A DNA stretch of 64,000 nucleotides, from contig JAVMKO010000009.1 of the NCBI GenBank assembly GCA_032164245.1, positions 77,633,212-77,697,211 on the forward strand. Reading direction: 5' to 3'. The stretch is from Sternotherus odoratus (Eukaryota > Chordata > Testudines > Kinosternidae). The position numbers and the translations under genes are program-made. Below the pieces are notes generated by a model, which saw only the letters and a list, made by a program, of their open reading frames with translations, had not been told where the DNA came from and ran no database searches. Shown here one piece after another: positions 23,076 to 34,037 of the stretch. The first letter of the stretch is position 1. Every line of letters starts with the position of its first letter.

Positions 23076-25237
23076 TGCTCTGTTGATGGCAGTGGAACGT
23101 TCACTCTATATTATATCTAATATAATGGATAAAAACTCCTACAGTGGATCAAAGTGGGAGAGGCTGGTCACTCAGTGGCCAGATCCCAGATCATTCAGGC
23201 CTTTAAACACAACTAGACTGTGAAGTGTACCAGGAAGTGAACAGGTACTGCAGCCAGTACGTGCGCATCTAAAACATGTAGGTGAGGTCTGTATTTGTGA
23301 CAAAGAGCTCAAAGAGCAAGAACAAAACCATGGAAATAGCTATTAGACCCAACCTGGCCTTATTTTCTTTCTTGTTGCACACCATACCCAGAGAAGTTCT
23401 CATGGGTGAAACATTACTGAATAACCTAGCTGGGCAAGCTTGCAGGAGGAACCAGACAGACTCAGAATAATGTTTTTCTTACAAAACACAATGAGGTCAT
23501 ATTTGTCTTTCATCTACGCTAATAAAATTATGCCTTGGCTACATTAGGCGGTTTGATGCTGCAGACATCATTACCAAACTAGATTTTTTAAAGTAAATGT
23601 ATTCACTTTTCATCATGTAGTTTGCGTTTAAGAGTAACCCGGTTTGTATGCACGGCCACACAATCAGATAAGACCTGAAATGCCTTTCCTAAGCTAAAGA
23701 TAAAGAACATCTTGCATATAGCTCCATGCACAATCAACTTCTAATAATGCTGCTCAGCAGAATAGAAGAATGTATACAGACCTTTCACACACAAGTGAAT
23801 GGGAAAAAAGAAACCCTCATTTCCAAGGGGGAGATGAGTTTAATGGAGAGATTATCGTTCCTTTAAAAAAAATAATAATAATCTGCCTTTCAGTGGAAAA
23901 ATATTGTTTGGTTTAAACTCTCCCGAGGCCACTTTTGGCTCTAGGCCTAGAAAGTGGCTTTCTATAAAGATTACGGGGCTGATCCTGAAAACATTTACTC
24001 AAGGGAGTACCGTTACTTGAACAGGACTGACTCGCGTGAGCATGGCCTGAACAAATTGAGGTTTGCATCTGTAAGAGAAATGCAAAGCAAGCTTTGCTGT
24101 GTTGCTAGGTTCCAGCCTAGGAACGCCAGCCCGGATGAGGTTTGAAACTGATTTAAAGCATTTTATCAACAGGAAACAAGCCCTCAGAGTGACTAGAGGG
24201 GGCAGAAAGCTTTGGTATTTGGGCCACTGAGCTATTATTTTCCAGTAGGCGCTGAGTGTTCCCTCTGTCTCTGAACATTTACAAACGACGGTTCTGTCTC
24301 ATTGGAACCAAAAATAAAAAATGACGCTGCTGCACAAAAGAATGAAACATGATCTGGGCAAAGAACATGCAAATGAAAGACAGTCACTTGCTACTGTTTG
24401 TGATTGCAAGCCCCAGGGACCTGCTGTGTAGACAGAGAGACAGTCCTTGCCCCAAAGTGCTTGCAATGTGAACAGACAAAGCAAATACTGGAAGTATCGT
24501 CATCTCTGGTCTTGGAACTGAACCCTGCTTTCCTCTCAAATTAGCAGGACATGGTCCTTGGTCCTATTTTTCAGTTCATTCTTCCTTTACCACATGCTCC
24601 TACCCCAGTACTCTGCACTCTAGCTCCACCCTGCAGGGAAGCCGATTGTGAACTATGTGCACCATGAGCAGTGACTGTAGCAGTGGTTTTACTGTGAAGA
24701 AGGACACATCAGGCACAGTTCTGATAGAGGCTCTTTATGGCAGCAGAGGCAGTGCTATAGGTATATGCTCCTAGCCATTGCTACTTCCACATTGCAGACC
24801 TGATTCCCTACTTATACATGCACTCCGGCATAAATGAGGGTTATGCCACTGGAGTTACACCCATGGTGTAGCTGGTAGGAGGATCAACCCCTCTGACTCT
24901 ATGCTCTGGCACGTACCATCATGGACACATCTGTGGTTGCCTACCAGAGCAGCTGGCAAGCATGGGGCGTATACAGGTGGTCAATGGATGAACCACACAG
25001 AAAGGGACTTGGGAATCAGGTAGGAAGGAAGCTGCTCTTTGTTGGTGGCCTCCAGGAGCTTTCATCCATTCCTCCTGCCCCCCCCCCCCATGATCTAGTT
25101 TTCTCTTTGTTTGTGCATGTGGGGAAACTCTCTGCCACAAATTCACCCCAAGTTTTTACAGGGACGCCTCATGTGTAACTTGATACTCAGCATTGTTGTG
25201 GTGGGCACAAAATAGAAAAGACCCCGTGGAGCAAACC

Positions 25238-25360
25238 TATGTGACCAGACAGCAAATGTGAAAAATCAGAACAGGGGGTGGGTGGTCATAGGAGCCTATA
25301 TAAGAAAAAGACCCAAAAATTGGGACTGTCCCTATAAAATTGGGACATCTGGTCACCCTA
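25238..25360. mobile_element. TA-flanked palindromic MITE, GTGACCAGA family (copy 1)
   Basis: The ends TATGTGACCAGACAGCAAAT and ACATCTGGTCACCCTA are inverted repeats. Inside are AAATTGGGACTGTCCCTATA and its partial mirror. It is about 120 bp, non-coding, with TA at each edge. Two further copies lie at 25479-25603 and 29865-29962. Confidence 0.8.
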
Positions 25361-25478
25361 AGCAAACCAGGCACCAGCATCTAGAAGTGGATTACTGGAC
25401 CGGTTGATCTCATGGGTCTAAGGTAGAGAGTTGCTGAACTGTCTTGAATGGGAGTTGCAGTTGTTCAGCTCTCAAGAC

Positions 25479-25603
25479 TAGAGTGATCAGACAGCAAACA
25501 TTAAAAATTGGGACAGAGAGTGGGGGTGTAATAGCAGCCTATGCAAGAAAAAGACCCCAAAATCAGGGCTGTCCCTATAAAATCGGAACATCTGGTCACT
25601 CTA
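25479..25603. mobile_element. TA-flanked palindromic MITE, GTGACCAGA family (copy 2)
   Basis: Same family and same orientation as 25238-25360, only about 120 bases further on. The ends are TAGAGTGATCAGACAGCAAA and ATCTGGTCACTCTA, and the interior GGGCTGTCCCTATAAAATCG matches copy 1 with several substitutions. Confidence 0.8.
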
Positions 25604-26582
25604 CTTAAGACCACGCCTTAAAATCCACTGCTGAGGTTTCAATCTTGGTGCTACGGCAAAGTTATCCAAAACACCAACAGTATTGCTCTGCAATTGCTGC
25701 CATGGGTGATCTGCTTAAATTTTTACATTCCCACTTTCACTTCATCTGTTCTCAAAAGTCACTGATTCGTTTTCCAAACACCTATTGAAGCAGCTGTGGA
25801 GTTATCATGTGCACGGCTTACTATTCTGCATGGAAAACGAAGGACTAATGTGCAATTTAAGCATTCTTTTCCCACCAAGACTGTTCTATTCTTTTCAACA
25901 CATCATTTCTTCTAATATTTTAATAAATGGCTTTCAAGACTAAACCTGGTAGTTACAACAAGATAATGTCTGATTCTAAAAATCATTAACCTCGATTATG
26001 TGAAATAATCAACTCTGTAATGTGTAAAAATATATAACTGTGTAACTTCACCCTACTGCAATGAAACTCCTCAAAGGATAAAAATGAGCAACAGTATCTA
26101 AGACATCTGCCTAGATTTTTCACTTATCACACTTAGCTGCATTAATTGCTGTGAAGAGAATTTAGCTAAGTGACTATAGATTCCACAATGGGTTTATTCA
26201 CCAAAAGTCTCAGAGGAGTCCCAGAGGAGTGATAAACTGACCACTTGTTCAATCATACCCTGTGAAATTAAAATTTAAATATCTGAGAAAACAGATTGCT
26301 GCTGGAAGTGGGAAAATGTATATGGGACTTGACTAGGGAGACAATGGTACATTTTCATAAGGAGCATTGGTGTCTGAAGAGCCCTAATTGTTGGCAAAGT
26401 TGAAGCAAAAGAATTAGGTAAGGATAGATGTCTGTATAGAAAAGACTATAGATGTGAGAGAAAGGCTGGTCTTTTGGTTCAAGGCCCTGGAATGGAGTCA
26501 GAGAATCTCCCCTCAGTTCTCCCTCCAACAATGTGGATTATAATATTTCTCCTACCCTTTGTCTGACTTTGTTTAGTTAGAC

Positions 26583-26910
26583 CAGTGGTGGGCAACCAGG
26601 CTGTACATGGCCCATCAGGGTTATCTGCTGACGGGCCAATAGACTGTTTACATTTGCACAGCTGCGGGTAGCTGCCAGTGGCCATGGTTCGCTGTTCCCA
26701 GTCAATGGGAGTTGCAGGAAGTGGTGCGGACTGCAGGGACACGGTGGCCGGTGCATCCCAAGGCTCCCATTGGCTAGGAATGGTGAACCATGGCCACTGG
26801 GAGCTGGGGGTGGCTGTTCAAATGTAAACAGACTGTCTAGCGGCCCACTGGCGGATTACCCTGACGGGCTGTTTGCGCCCGGCCCATAGGTTGCAGATTG
26901 CCCACCACTG
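26583..26910. mobile_element. hAT MITE, CAGTGGTGGGCAACC family
   Basis: The termini CAGTGGTGGGCAACC and GATTGCCCACCACTG are inverted repeats. The interior is a long palindrome (GTTTACATTTGCACAGCTG...CAAATGTAAACAGAC; GCCAGTGGCCATGG...CCATGGCCACTGGGAG). The flanking 8-mers agttagac and atttagac differ at one position, supporting hAT insertion. Non-coding. Confidence 0.88.
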
Positions 26911-28338
26911 ATTTAGACCATAAACTCTTAGGGGCAAGAACAACCTCTTGCTATGTTTATCGGCCCCAATCCTAGTGGAGGCCTTTGGGCACTATCATAA
27001 TACAGTAAAAATGGGCCAGATTATGGTCCCCTTACTCATAATGGGGACTGCCATAACTCTTTAAGCACTTCCCATTTATTCTAGTTTATTCTAGTGGGAG
27101 TGATTGAGGACTAAACCACTGATCAGGGTAAGAGTTTCAAAATCTTCACCCGAAAAGTCTATCTGTACTGAACAATCACACAAATCTCAGAGACTTTAAC
27201 AGATGTTACTTGTGTGGCTGAATTCTGTATAAATGTTTAAGAAAAAGTTTCCTTGGATAGTCCAGTAGATAATACAGAGACACTTTGCTGATTAATATTT
27301 AGTGTCAGAATTTAATACCATAACTGTTCAATAATGAAGTTTTAGTTCATTTCTATTCCTGCACCATTCTCAGAAAGTAATACGCTCTTCTAATTTGAAA
27401 AGGAGCCTGCATGGTTTTTATAATGAATTGCTCAGGTCTAGATCGCCAAACTTATATATGGCAGCCATGAGATTTATTTTTTTTAAAGGAAGCAGCTCCC
27501 TGAGTGATTTGTGCACTGCCTCCTCATTGGTTAGGATTAAATTATTTATTGCCTAGCTGACTGGACTCACGTCTAAACTTTCAAATATCAGGTTGACACA
27601 GGAACTGAAACCTGTTTCAAGACCCTTTTAAAGTATGAATCAGTACCTAGCCCCAGTGAAATAAAATGAAGTGTAGCAATTGTTGCTTTAGCTAACACTA
27701 GTTCATAAGAAGACATCATTTATGATGGCTCTGTCAAGCCAAAAAAACATGAAGTAGTAAGGCATTTATAATATGCTATTGAGGCTGTGGCAGCTGATCT
27801 GCCTGGATCAATCCTGAACACTGTAATGCAAATATGAGTTGTGATTTATTTTGAGGAGGAAGGTAATTTACAATATGTGGAGTGTAAAAAGTCACATTCT
27901 CATTTTATTGTGTTCAAAAGCAACTCTTTTAATCAAAGACTGTTTATAACAAGGCTGATAGTGTTACTGAAACAGTTTTTTTTATTCATATACATACAGC
28001 CCTTTTGTACTTTCAGCTTTTAAGACCATAAAAAAGGATAGTAAAGATGAAAGAAGTAAAAAGAATGACAGAACTAACTCCTGTGAGCCACAATCTATGT
28101 CAAAGCAGAACTAAAGTGATTGACAGCTTGCATTAGTAATGAATAGAGCAGGGAAAAGCTGCCAAGAATCCATAACAAGGTTAAGCCTTCCAATAAAGAA
28201 TTACATTAGCCACAAATCCTAGGTGGAACTGTGTATAAACATTTGCAATGTGACTTTAACCACAGTACTGCTACTACTGCCAAATCTTATCCAGACCGTA
28301 CCGCTAGTTTTAGTTTTGATCTGTGATGAGTTCTGGCT

Positions 28339-28400
28339 CTTAATCAGCCCCATATTAAAAGTACAGATACTTAATCAGACCCATATTAAAAGTACATCAC
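28339..28400 (+). repeat. 31-bp tandem duplication
   Basis: Two adjacent units of 31 bases share CTTAATCAG(C/A)CCCATATT and AAAAGTACA, with one internal mismatch and divergence at the last bases. A small local duplication in the long intron. Confidence 0.9.
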
Positions 28401-28762
28401 TTGCCTGGGAACTTACAAACAGCAGAAGAAAGTGAATTTTAATGTCACAGCTCTAATAGCAACCACACAAGAGTTTTGAACTATTGGAATCAGAACAGCG
28501 CCCCCTCTCCTTCCAGAGTGTTCTTACACTAACTTGACATATGTATGGGAATTCTGCATCCCATATCCTTGATTTGCGCATGCAACTCCCACTAACCTCA
28601 GGGCTGCGAAGCTATTTTGAAGGCGTGATATGATCCTGAGAATACAATACACATAGTCTTCTTAATATGCAAAATCCTCCGATTCACGCATCAATGGATA
28701 TTATTTGTTAGATGCCCTGAAGTGCTACTGTTTGGTTGGGAATTAGCAGGGGTTTAATATCA

Positions 28763-28836
28763 AGAATCAGAGAGGTAGCCGTGTTAGTCTGGAATAGCAG
28801 AGGTAACAAAGTCCTGTGGCACCTTAAAGACTAACT
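28763..28836 (+). repeat. Dispersed repeat, AATCAGAGAGGTAGCCGTG family (plus-oriented partial copy)
   Basis: It begins AGAATCAGAGAGGTAGCCGT and continues GTTAGTCTGG, GGTAACAAAG and TGTGGCACCTTAAAGACTAA. The complete unit, on the opposite strand, lies at 29206-29330. The family looks like an abundant reptilian interspersed repeat, and I cannot assign its class with certainty. Confidence 0.8.
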
Positions 28837-29111
28837 GGGAGCCAAGTGTATATTATGCCTTAGCGCCAAGGAAATACTCTTGGAATAATTCTGAATTTGT
28901 TGACTGCATTGTGGATTATGATTTTCAATCATTTTAAGAGGGCAAAAATCCAAAATACACAGTGACAACTATGTAGACAATATGTAGAGCTGATCAATAT
29001 TTCTGACTGTAAAATTTTCCCATTGGAAAATATGTTTTCAACAAAATTTTCCTTAGAAATGGCAATTTTGATTAAACAAACACCAAAACTCTGTTTGAAT
29101 CAGAATTTTGA

Positions 29112-29330
29112 AGGTAACAAAGAGTCCTGTGGCACCTTAAAGACTAACTATAAAGTTTTGAAGCATAAGCTTTCGTGAGCTAATACCCACTTCGTCGGCT
29201 TGCATCCGACGAAGTGGGTATTAGCCCACGAAAGCTTATGCTTCAAAACTTTATAGTTAGTCTTTAAGGTGCCACAGGACTCTTTGTTACCTCTGCTATT
29301 CCAGACTAACACGGCTACCTCTCTGATTCT
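29112..29330. repeat. Inverted pair of the AATCAGAGAGG repeat forming an 87-bp-arm hairpin
   Basis: The arms 29112-29198 and 29206-29292 are nearly perfect reverse complements around the 7-base loop CTTGCAT. The right unit runs on to 29330 and is complete on the minus strand. The 8-mer attttgaa at 29105-29112 and 29335-29342 may be a target duplication. The surrounding sequence is another old repeat that appears to resume after the insertion. The 84-codon minus-strand frame here is an artefact. Confidence 0.85.
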
Positions 29331-29864
29331 CAATATTTTGAAACAAACCAAACCCTTTTGTTTTGATTTGGCTTGAAACGCGGTTTCATCTAAGTTTTCC
29401 ATTTCCAGTTTTTGAATTTTTAGGGTTTTTTCCCCTCTAAATTCTCTTTCTTTTTTGTTTTGTTTCCTCCAAGGTTAAAAACAACTGTGTAAAAATGGGG
29501 GAAAAATACTTTTCACACCTACAGGCAGAGAGTGTGAGAAAGTTGGGTGTTTTGGTAATGGAATGTACAGTATAGAACACTTCCAATAGTTAAACCATTT
29601 TTAAAATCAGAAATTGTATAAAGCTAGAGAGTGAGGTGCCGATTTCTGCATTGCCTTACACCACATATGGTCACCCACACTACATAGATCCTGTGTCCTT
29701 TGCAGTGGCCTCCTTGTATAGTTCTGGTGGCACATAACTTCAGAAGCCTACTGCAGATGTGCTCACCATGGGGGAATCTCTGAGTGGCTTAGAGACAATG
29801 TACCCATCCCTGTGCCATAGAGGGGTGAGTCAGCCCCTTGCAGGATATTGCAGCTGTCACTGTT

Positions 29865-29962
29865 TAGTGGGGTGACCAGATGTCCCGATTATATAGGGAC
29901 AGTCCCGATTTTGGGGTCTTCTCCCTCCCCTGATTTTTCACATTTGCTGTCTGGTCACCCTA
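29865..29962. mobile_element. TA-flanked palindromic MITE, GTGACCAGA family (copy 3)
   Basis: The ends GGGGTGACCAGATGTCCCGA and GCTGTCTGGTCACCCTA are inverted. The interior TATAGGGACAGTCCCGATTT matches copies 1 and 2 in the opposite orientation. It is shorter through loss in the middle. Confidence 0.8.
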
Positions 29963-30299
29963 CTGTTTAGATTAGCCCCGGGACTTCTATAAGTTGTGCT
30001 GTGATCAAAATGGACTCTTGCTAGTTTCAGGATGGGGAAGGGAGAGGGTGTTATAAACCTGGCCACAATGAAGGATTGAGCCCTTAGCAAAGTAGGGGTA
30101 AAACACTACCAAAATCAGAATCTTCCACACACTTGTCACAGTGATAGGGTTCTAAACCCATTATGCACAGATGCTAAGCAGTGGAGGATCAGAGGCTGAA
30201 TGCAACTGTACAGTGTTGCTAGCAGTTGTATATTACAGTGATTAAGGCATAAATAGAGCCACATCTTGCTCACCATGACATTATTATTATGCTGCCCTT

Positions 30300-30510
30300 G
30301 TGGAGAAAGGTGGTCTTGTGGTTATGCGTTGGCCGGGGACTTAAAATCTTGGGTTCAATTTCTGGTTCTCCTACAGACTTCCTGTGTGACCTTGGGCACA
30401 ATATTTCTGCTCTTTGTTCTTTAGTTCCTCATTTGTGAAATGAGGAGAACAGGCCTCTCTTTGTTCATAAGGGACTTATGTGGTGATAATAAATACATTT
30501 ATGATGGTTA
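30300..30510 (+). repeat. MIR-like SINE, fairly complete
   Basis: The head GGTCTTGTGGTTATGCGTTG is followed by GGGTTCAATTTCTGGTTCT, CCTGTGTGACCTTGGGCACA, then TTCCTCATTTGTGAAATGAG and GAGGAGAACAGGCC. This is the tRNA-like head, conserved core and 3' part of a MIR element in the right order. Confidence 0.75.
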
Positions 30511-32802
30511 AGCACGTAAACATTATTAATAACCGGGGGCCACAGAAGTACAAAGAAATGAATGAAAACATGTAAGTTCTTAATTTCACTGGTACTGCTG
30601 TTAATTATATATAAGAAGTCACCAACAGCAATAATGAGCAATCATTCTGAAATACTGTTTTCTTTTTTGAAAAAGAAAAAAGCATTTCTATTCAAATGAT
30701 GCATTTGTGGGATACAGTCAGACCTCTTTTCAGATGTAGGGGCTCACACTATATTTCTGGACATGTGAATTAAGTCTTTCAACAAGGAGAAATCTGTCTA
30801 GTGAAATATCAGTTTAAGCAAATGTTGAAACAAAGGAGTCCTCCTGACAAATTAAAACTGGAGTGAAAAATTCCAACGGAAGTGAAGAAATAAATGTTCT
30901 CTATATTTCATATTAACCTCTAATCAGTCTGAAATCTGTATTTTGCCTAATATAAGCTACTTTTATGGCTGATGATTTTTTTCATTTGTGTAATAAATCA
31001 CTTGATTGATAAAAAGGGTATTCAAACTATTTTGAATTAAAGATCATTTTGAAGGACGTGACACTAAAAACAGAGCTAAATCTTTTGGCTGCATCCATTG
31101 CTAATTATGACATCCATACACATTATGAACAAGAGGATGTTTCCTCCAATGATAAATAGACCTGAATATTCTTCCCAACATTCACTATAAATCACAAAAG
31201 ACTATTAATAAGCAGTCAGAAAAAATGACAGTTACTACAAGAATCTGCTCCCATACTTTGCCTACTACTATCAGTGTCATGTTTAAATCTGACATCTTAA
31301 ATCTTCTACATGAAAACCCTTTAAGTCAAAAGGCTCCGCTATTTTAAACAGAATTTTCTGGGCCTGTTATTTTGAATGACAGCAAAGGAAATACAGGATC
31401 TTTAATCCTGCAACCTTATCTGACGGAAAATCTTGCCTGCCAGCTAATATTTGCCATTCCCATCAACACCAAATTAATGGCCAGATCTTGCAAGATAAAG
31501 AGTGGCCATCCTACTGAAAGGCAGTGCGCACCCTTATGTGCCACTGATTTCACTGGGAGTTGAGGAGGCTCAGCACCTTATGGGACTGAGCCCTGAAGGA
31601 GGTCACGGGAAAACGATACAAGTAAAAGGACCCCATTGCCATAGGCACACTGGGAGCCAACTTGAACTTAAGCCCAACTCACCTTTGATTTAAGAGGCAA
31701 AGACTAATTGTGATTGCTAGGAGTAAAACAGTCTTAACACAGGAGGCCTTATGAAAGTGTTACTGTAATACACTGTACTAACCGTGACACTATATGCATT
31801 TTTAAATCCAGATTGAAAGAAACAGGAATGCCAGTCCTCTGGTATGAATAAAAACAGAGCCAGTTAAAAACTGCCCAGAAAAGAACGGAAAGCAAACAGA
31901 CAAATTCCCCAAAGAGCCAATCAGGAGACAGAGAAAGTCCACTGCCCTGTAAATCCGAAGACAGAGTGGGTTTTGACATTAGGGATGCTGACAGACTTCA
32001 AAAATATACATTGCCCAATGAGTTTATATAAAACAAAACACCTGGATCAGTCTATAGAGTTAGCTAAATTATAGCTGCATTGACCCTAGTTAATCTGTTT
32101 TTCATCTGAATTTGGACATTCTTTCTTCACAAGTGAATGTATCTAAATCACTCATATATTTATTCCTCCAACTAATGAGTGGCTATTGCCTCAGTAATGA
32201 AATTTCAAATGCATGGAGCTGGGTAAACCCTGGAGAGGCCTAGACCACCCAAGGAGAAGGAAGAAAATAAGCAAGGTCAAGTCTCTCTCAAACTTCTTAT
32301 TGTTTTTAAGTTGATAACCATGCCTTTTAGTAAGGTGCAAATGTGCTGTTCACACATCTGCCCAGGCAGCTTCACTCTCTGATACTCCAGTGTAGCATGG
32401 TGGTTAATTGCCTGTTATCAGAGACCTGGGAGTCCTCTGGCTTGTTAATGAGGAAAGTCAGAGATAGCGTATGGCTCGGCCAGCAAGAGAAATTGGGAAA
32501 ATTATTTATGTATTTTCTGTTTTAATTTATACATTGTCCTTCTCACAATCTGTACTGTATTGCGGAGACCACAGAAGGAAACAAAATTAGCCCAACCTTA
32601 GGTTCAATGTTCAAACGTGGTCCAAAGAAAACCAAAGCTTCCACAAAAATGGAAGGCAGAGCAAAACAATCAAAGGTGGGCTAACTTGAATAGAACAGCC
32701 CTTCACCAAGCTGCTATGACAACCTGTGGCAAATTCTGATGGAAGGAGATCAGAAGTCTCTGCCCTTGACGTCAGACCTCAGTTGTTTTTCAGAGTGTAA
32801 GC

Positions 32803-33474
32803 CAGGGGTGGGCAAACTACGGCCCGTGGTCCACATCCGGCCCGCAGGACCGTCCTGCCTGGCCCCTGCACTCCCTGCCGGAGAGGCTACCCCATCCCCT
32901 TCTCCCGCTCTCCTCCCTACACCACAGCCACACCGTGGCATGGGCAGCGCTCTGGCCCACCGCTCTTGCCAGGCAACATTGCAGTGGTGTGGCTGGCTCC
33001 GGCGGGGCTGCGAGCTCCTGCAGCTTTGAGCAACATGATAAGGGGGTGGGCAGGGGGCGGATAAGGGGTAGGAAGTCCCGAGGAGCAGTCGGGGTGGGGG
33101 TGTGGATACAGGTTGGGGCAGTCGGGACGGAGAGTGGTTGGATAAGCGTAGGAGTCCCAGAGAGTCTGTCGAGGGGGGGGGGGATAGGATCAGGGTGGTC
33201 AAGGGGCAGGGAGGGTTGGATAGGGGGTGGGACCCCAGGGGGTGGTTGGGAATAAGATCCCTAGAGGAGGTGGTCAGGGGACAAAGAGCGGGGGTGGGGT
33301 GGGGTTGTATGGGTTGGGAGTTCTGAGGAGGGTAGTCAGGGGGTGGTAAGTGGGAGGGAGTGGATAGGAGGTGAGGACCAGGCTGTTTAGGGAGGCACAG
33401 CCTTTCCTACCCGGCCCTCCGTACAATTTTGCACCCCAATGAGGTCCTCAGGCCAAAAAGTTTTCCCACCCCTG
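32803..33474. mobile_element. hAT MITE (672 bp) with perfect 8-bp target duplication
   Basis: The termini CAGGGGTGGGCAAACTACGG and AAAGTTTTCCCACCCCTG are inverted. The 8-mer gtgtaagc is repeated exactly at 32795-32802 and 33475-33482. The interior carries GGTCCACATCCGGCCCGCAG and a long G-rich stretch (about 33035-33375) with many GGGG runs on the plus strand. Open frames of 74-150 codons inside it follow from the skewed composition. It is the long form of the element at 17500-17657 and encodes no transposase. Confidence 0.93.
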
Positions 33475-33771
33475 GTGTAAGCAGACTGGGGGGAGGCAGG
33501 ATACAGGGGCATCTGCATTCACACACACACAAACAAGGTTACTCTGTTTCACAAGGACTTGTTCTGCAGAGTTTTTAAGTTCTGTAACTGTCATTGAGGA
33601 TCTGAGAAGCGCTACCTGGATCTTCATAACACTGGAACACATTATCACATCCTCGTACATCCAGTCTGTTATTTCCTTCTTTATTTTTAAAAATGAAACA
33701 ATCCTCAGGTGATATATCCCGTATAAATGAGTCACTCAAAGGACGCTGAGAGAAAATGTGAGGCTTGCAGC

Positions 33772-34037
33772 CTAAGGGCACGGCTGCACTGGAAACTTCA
33801 AAGTGCTGTTGCGGGAACGCTCCTGCAGCAGCAATTTGAAGGGCGAGTGTGGTCGCGCGGGAGGTAATCCACCTCCACAAAGGGATTAGCTTGGAGCTCT
33901 AGGCGCGCGGCTCCCAGGGCTCGAAGCCTGTCCACATTGGTGTTTTAAAGCGCTCAGACTTGCTGCACTCGTATTTTCCACACCCCTGAGCCAGCAAGTT
34001 AGAGCGCTATAAAATGTCAGTGTAGCCAAGCCCTTAG
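33772..34037. mobile_element. Palindromic DNA element, CTAAGGGC(A/T) ends
   Basis: The left end CTAAGGGCACGGCTGCACTG and the right end CAGTGTAGCCAAGCCCTTAG are inverted repeats. Inside are paired AAAGCGCT and TAGAGCGCTATAA motifs. It resembles the abundant turtle and crocodilian elements with GTCTACACTG-type ends. No target duplication identified. Confidence 0.7.
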
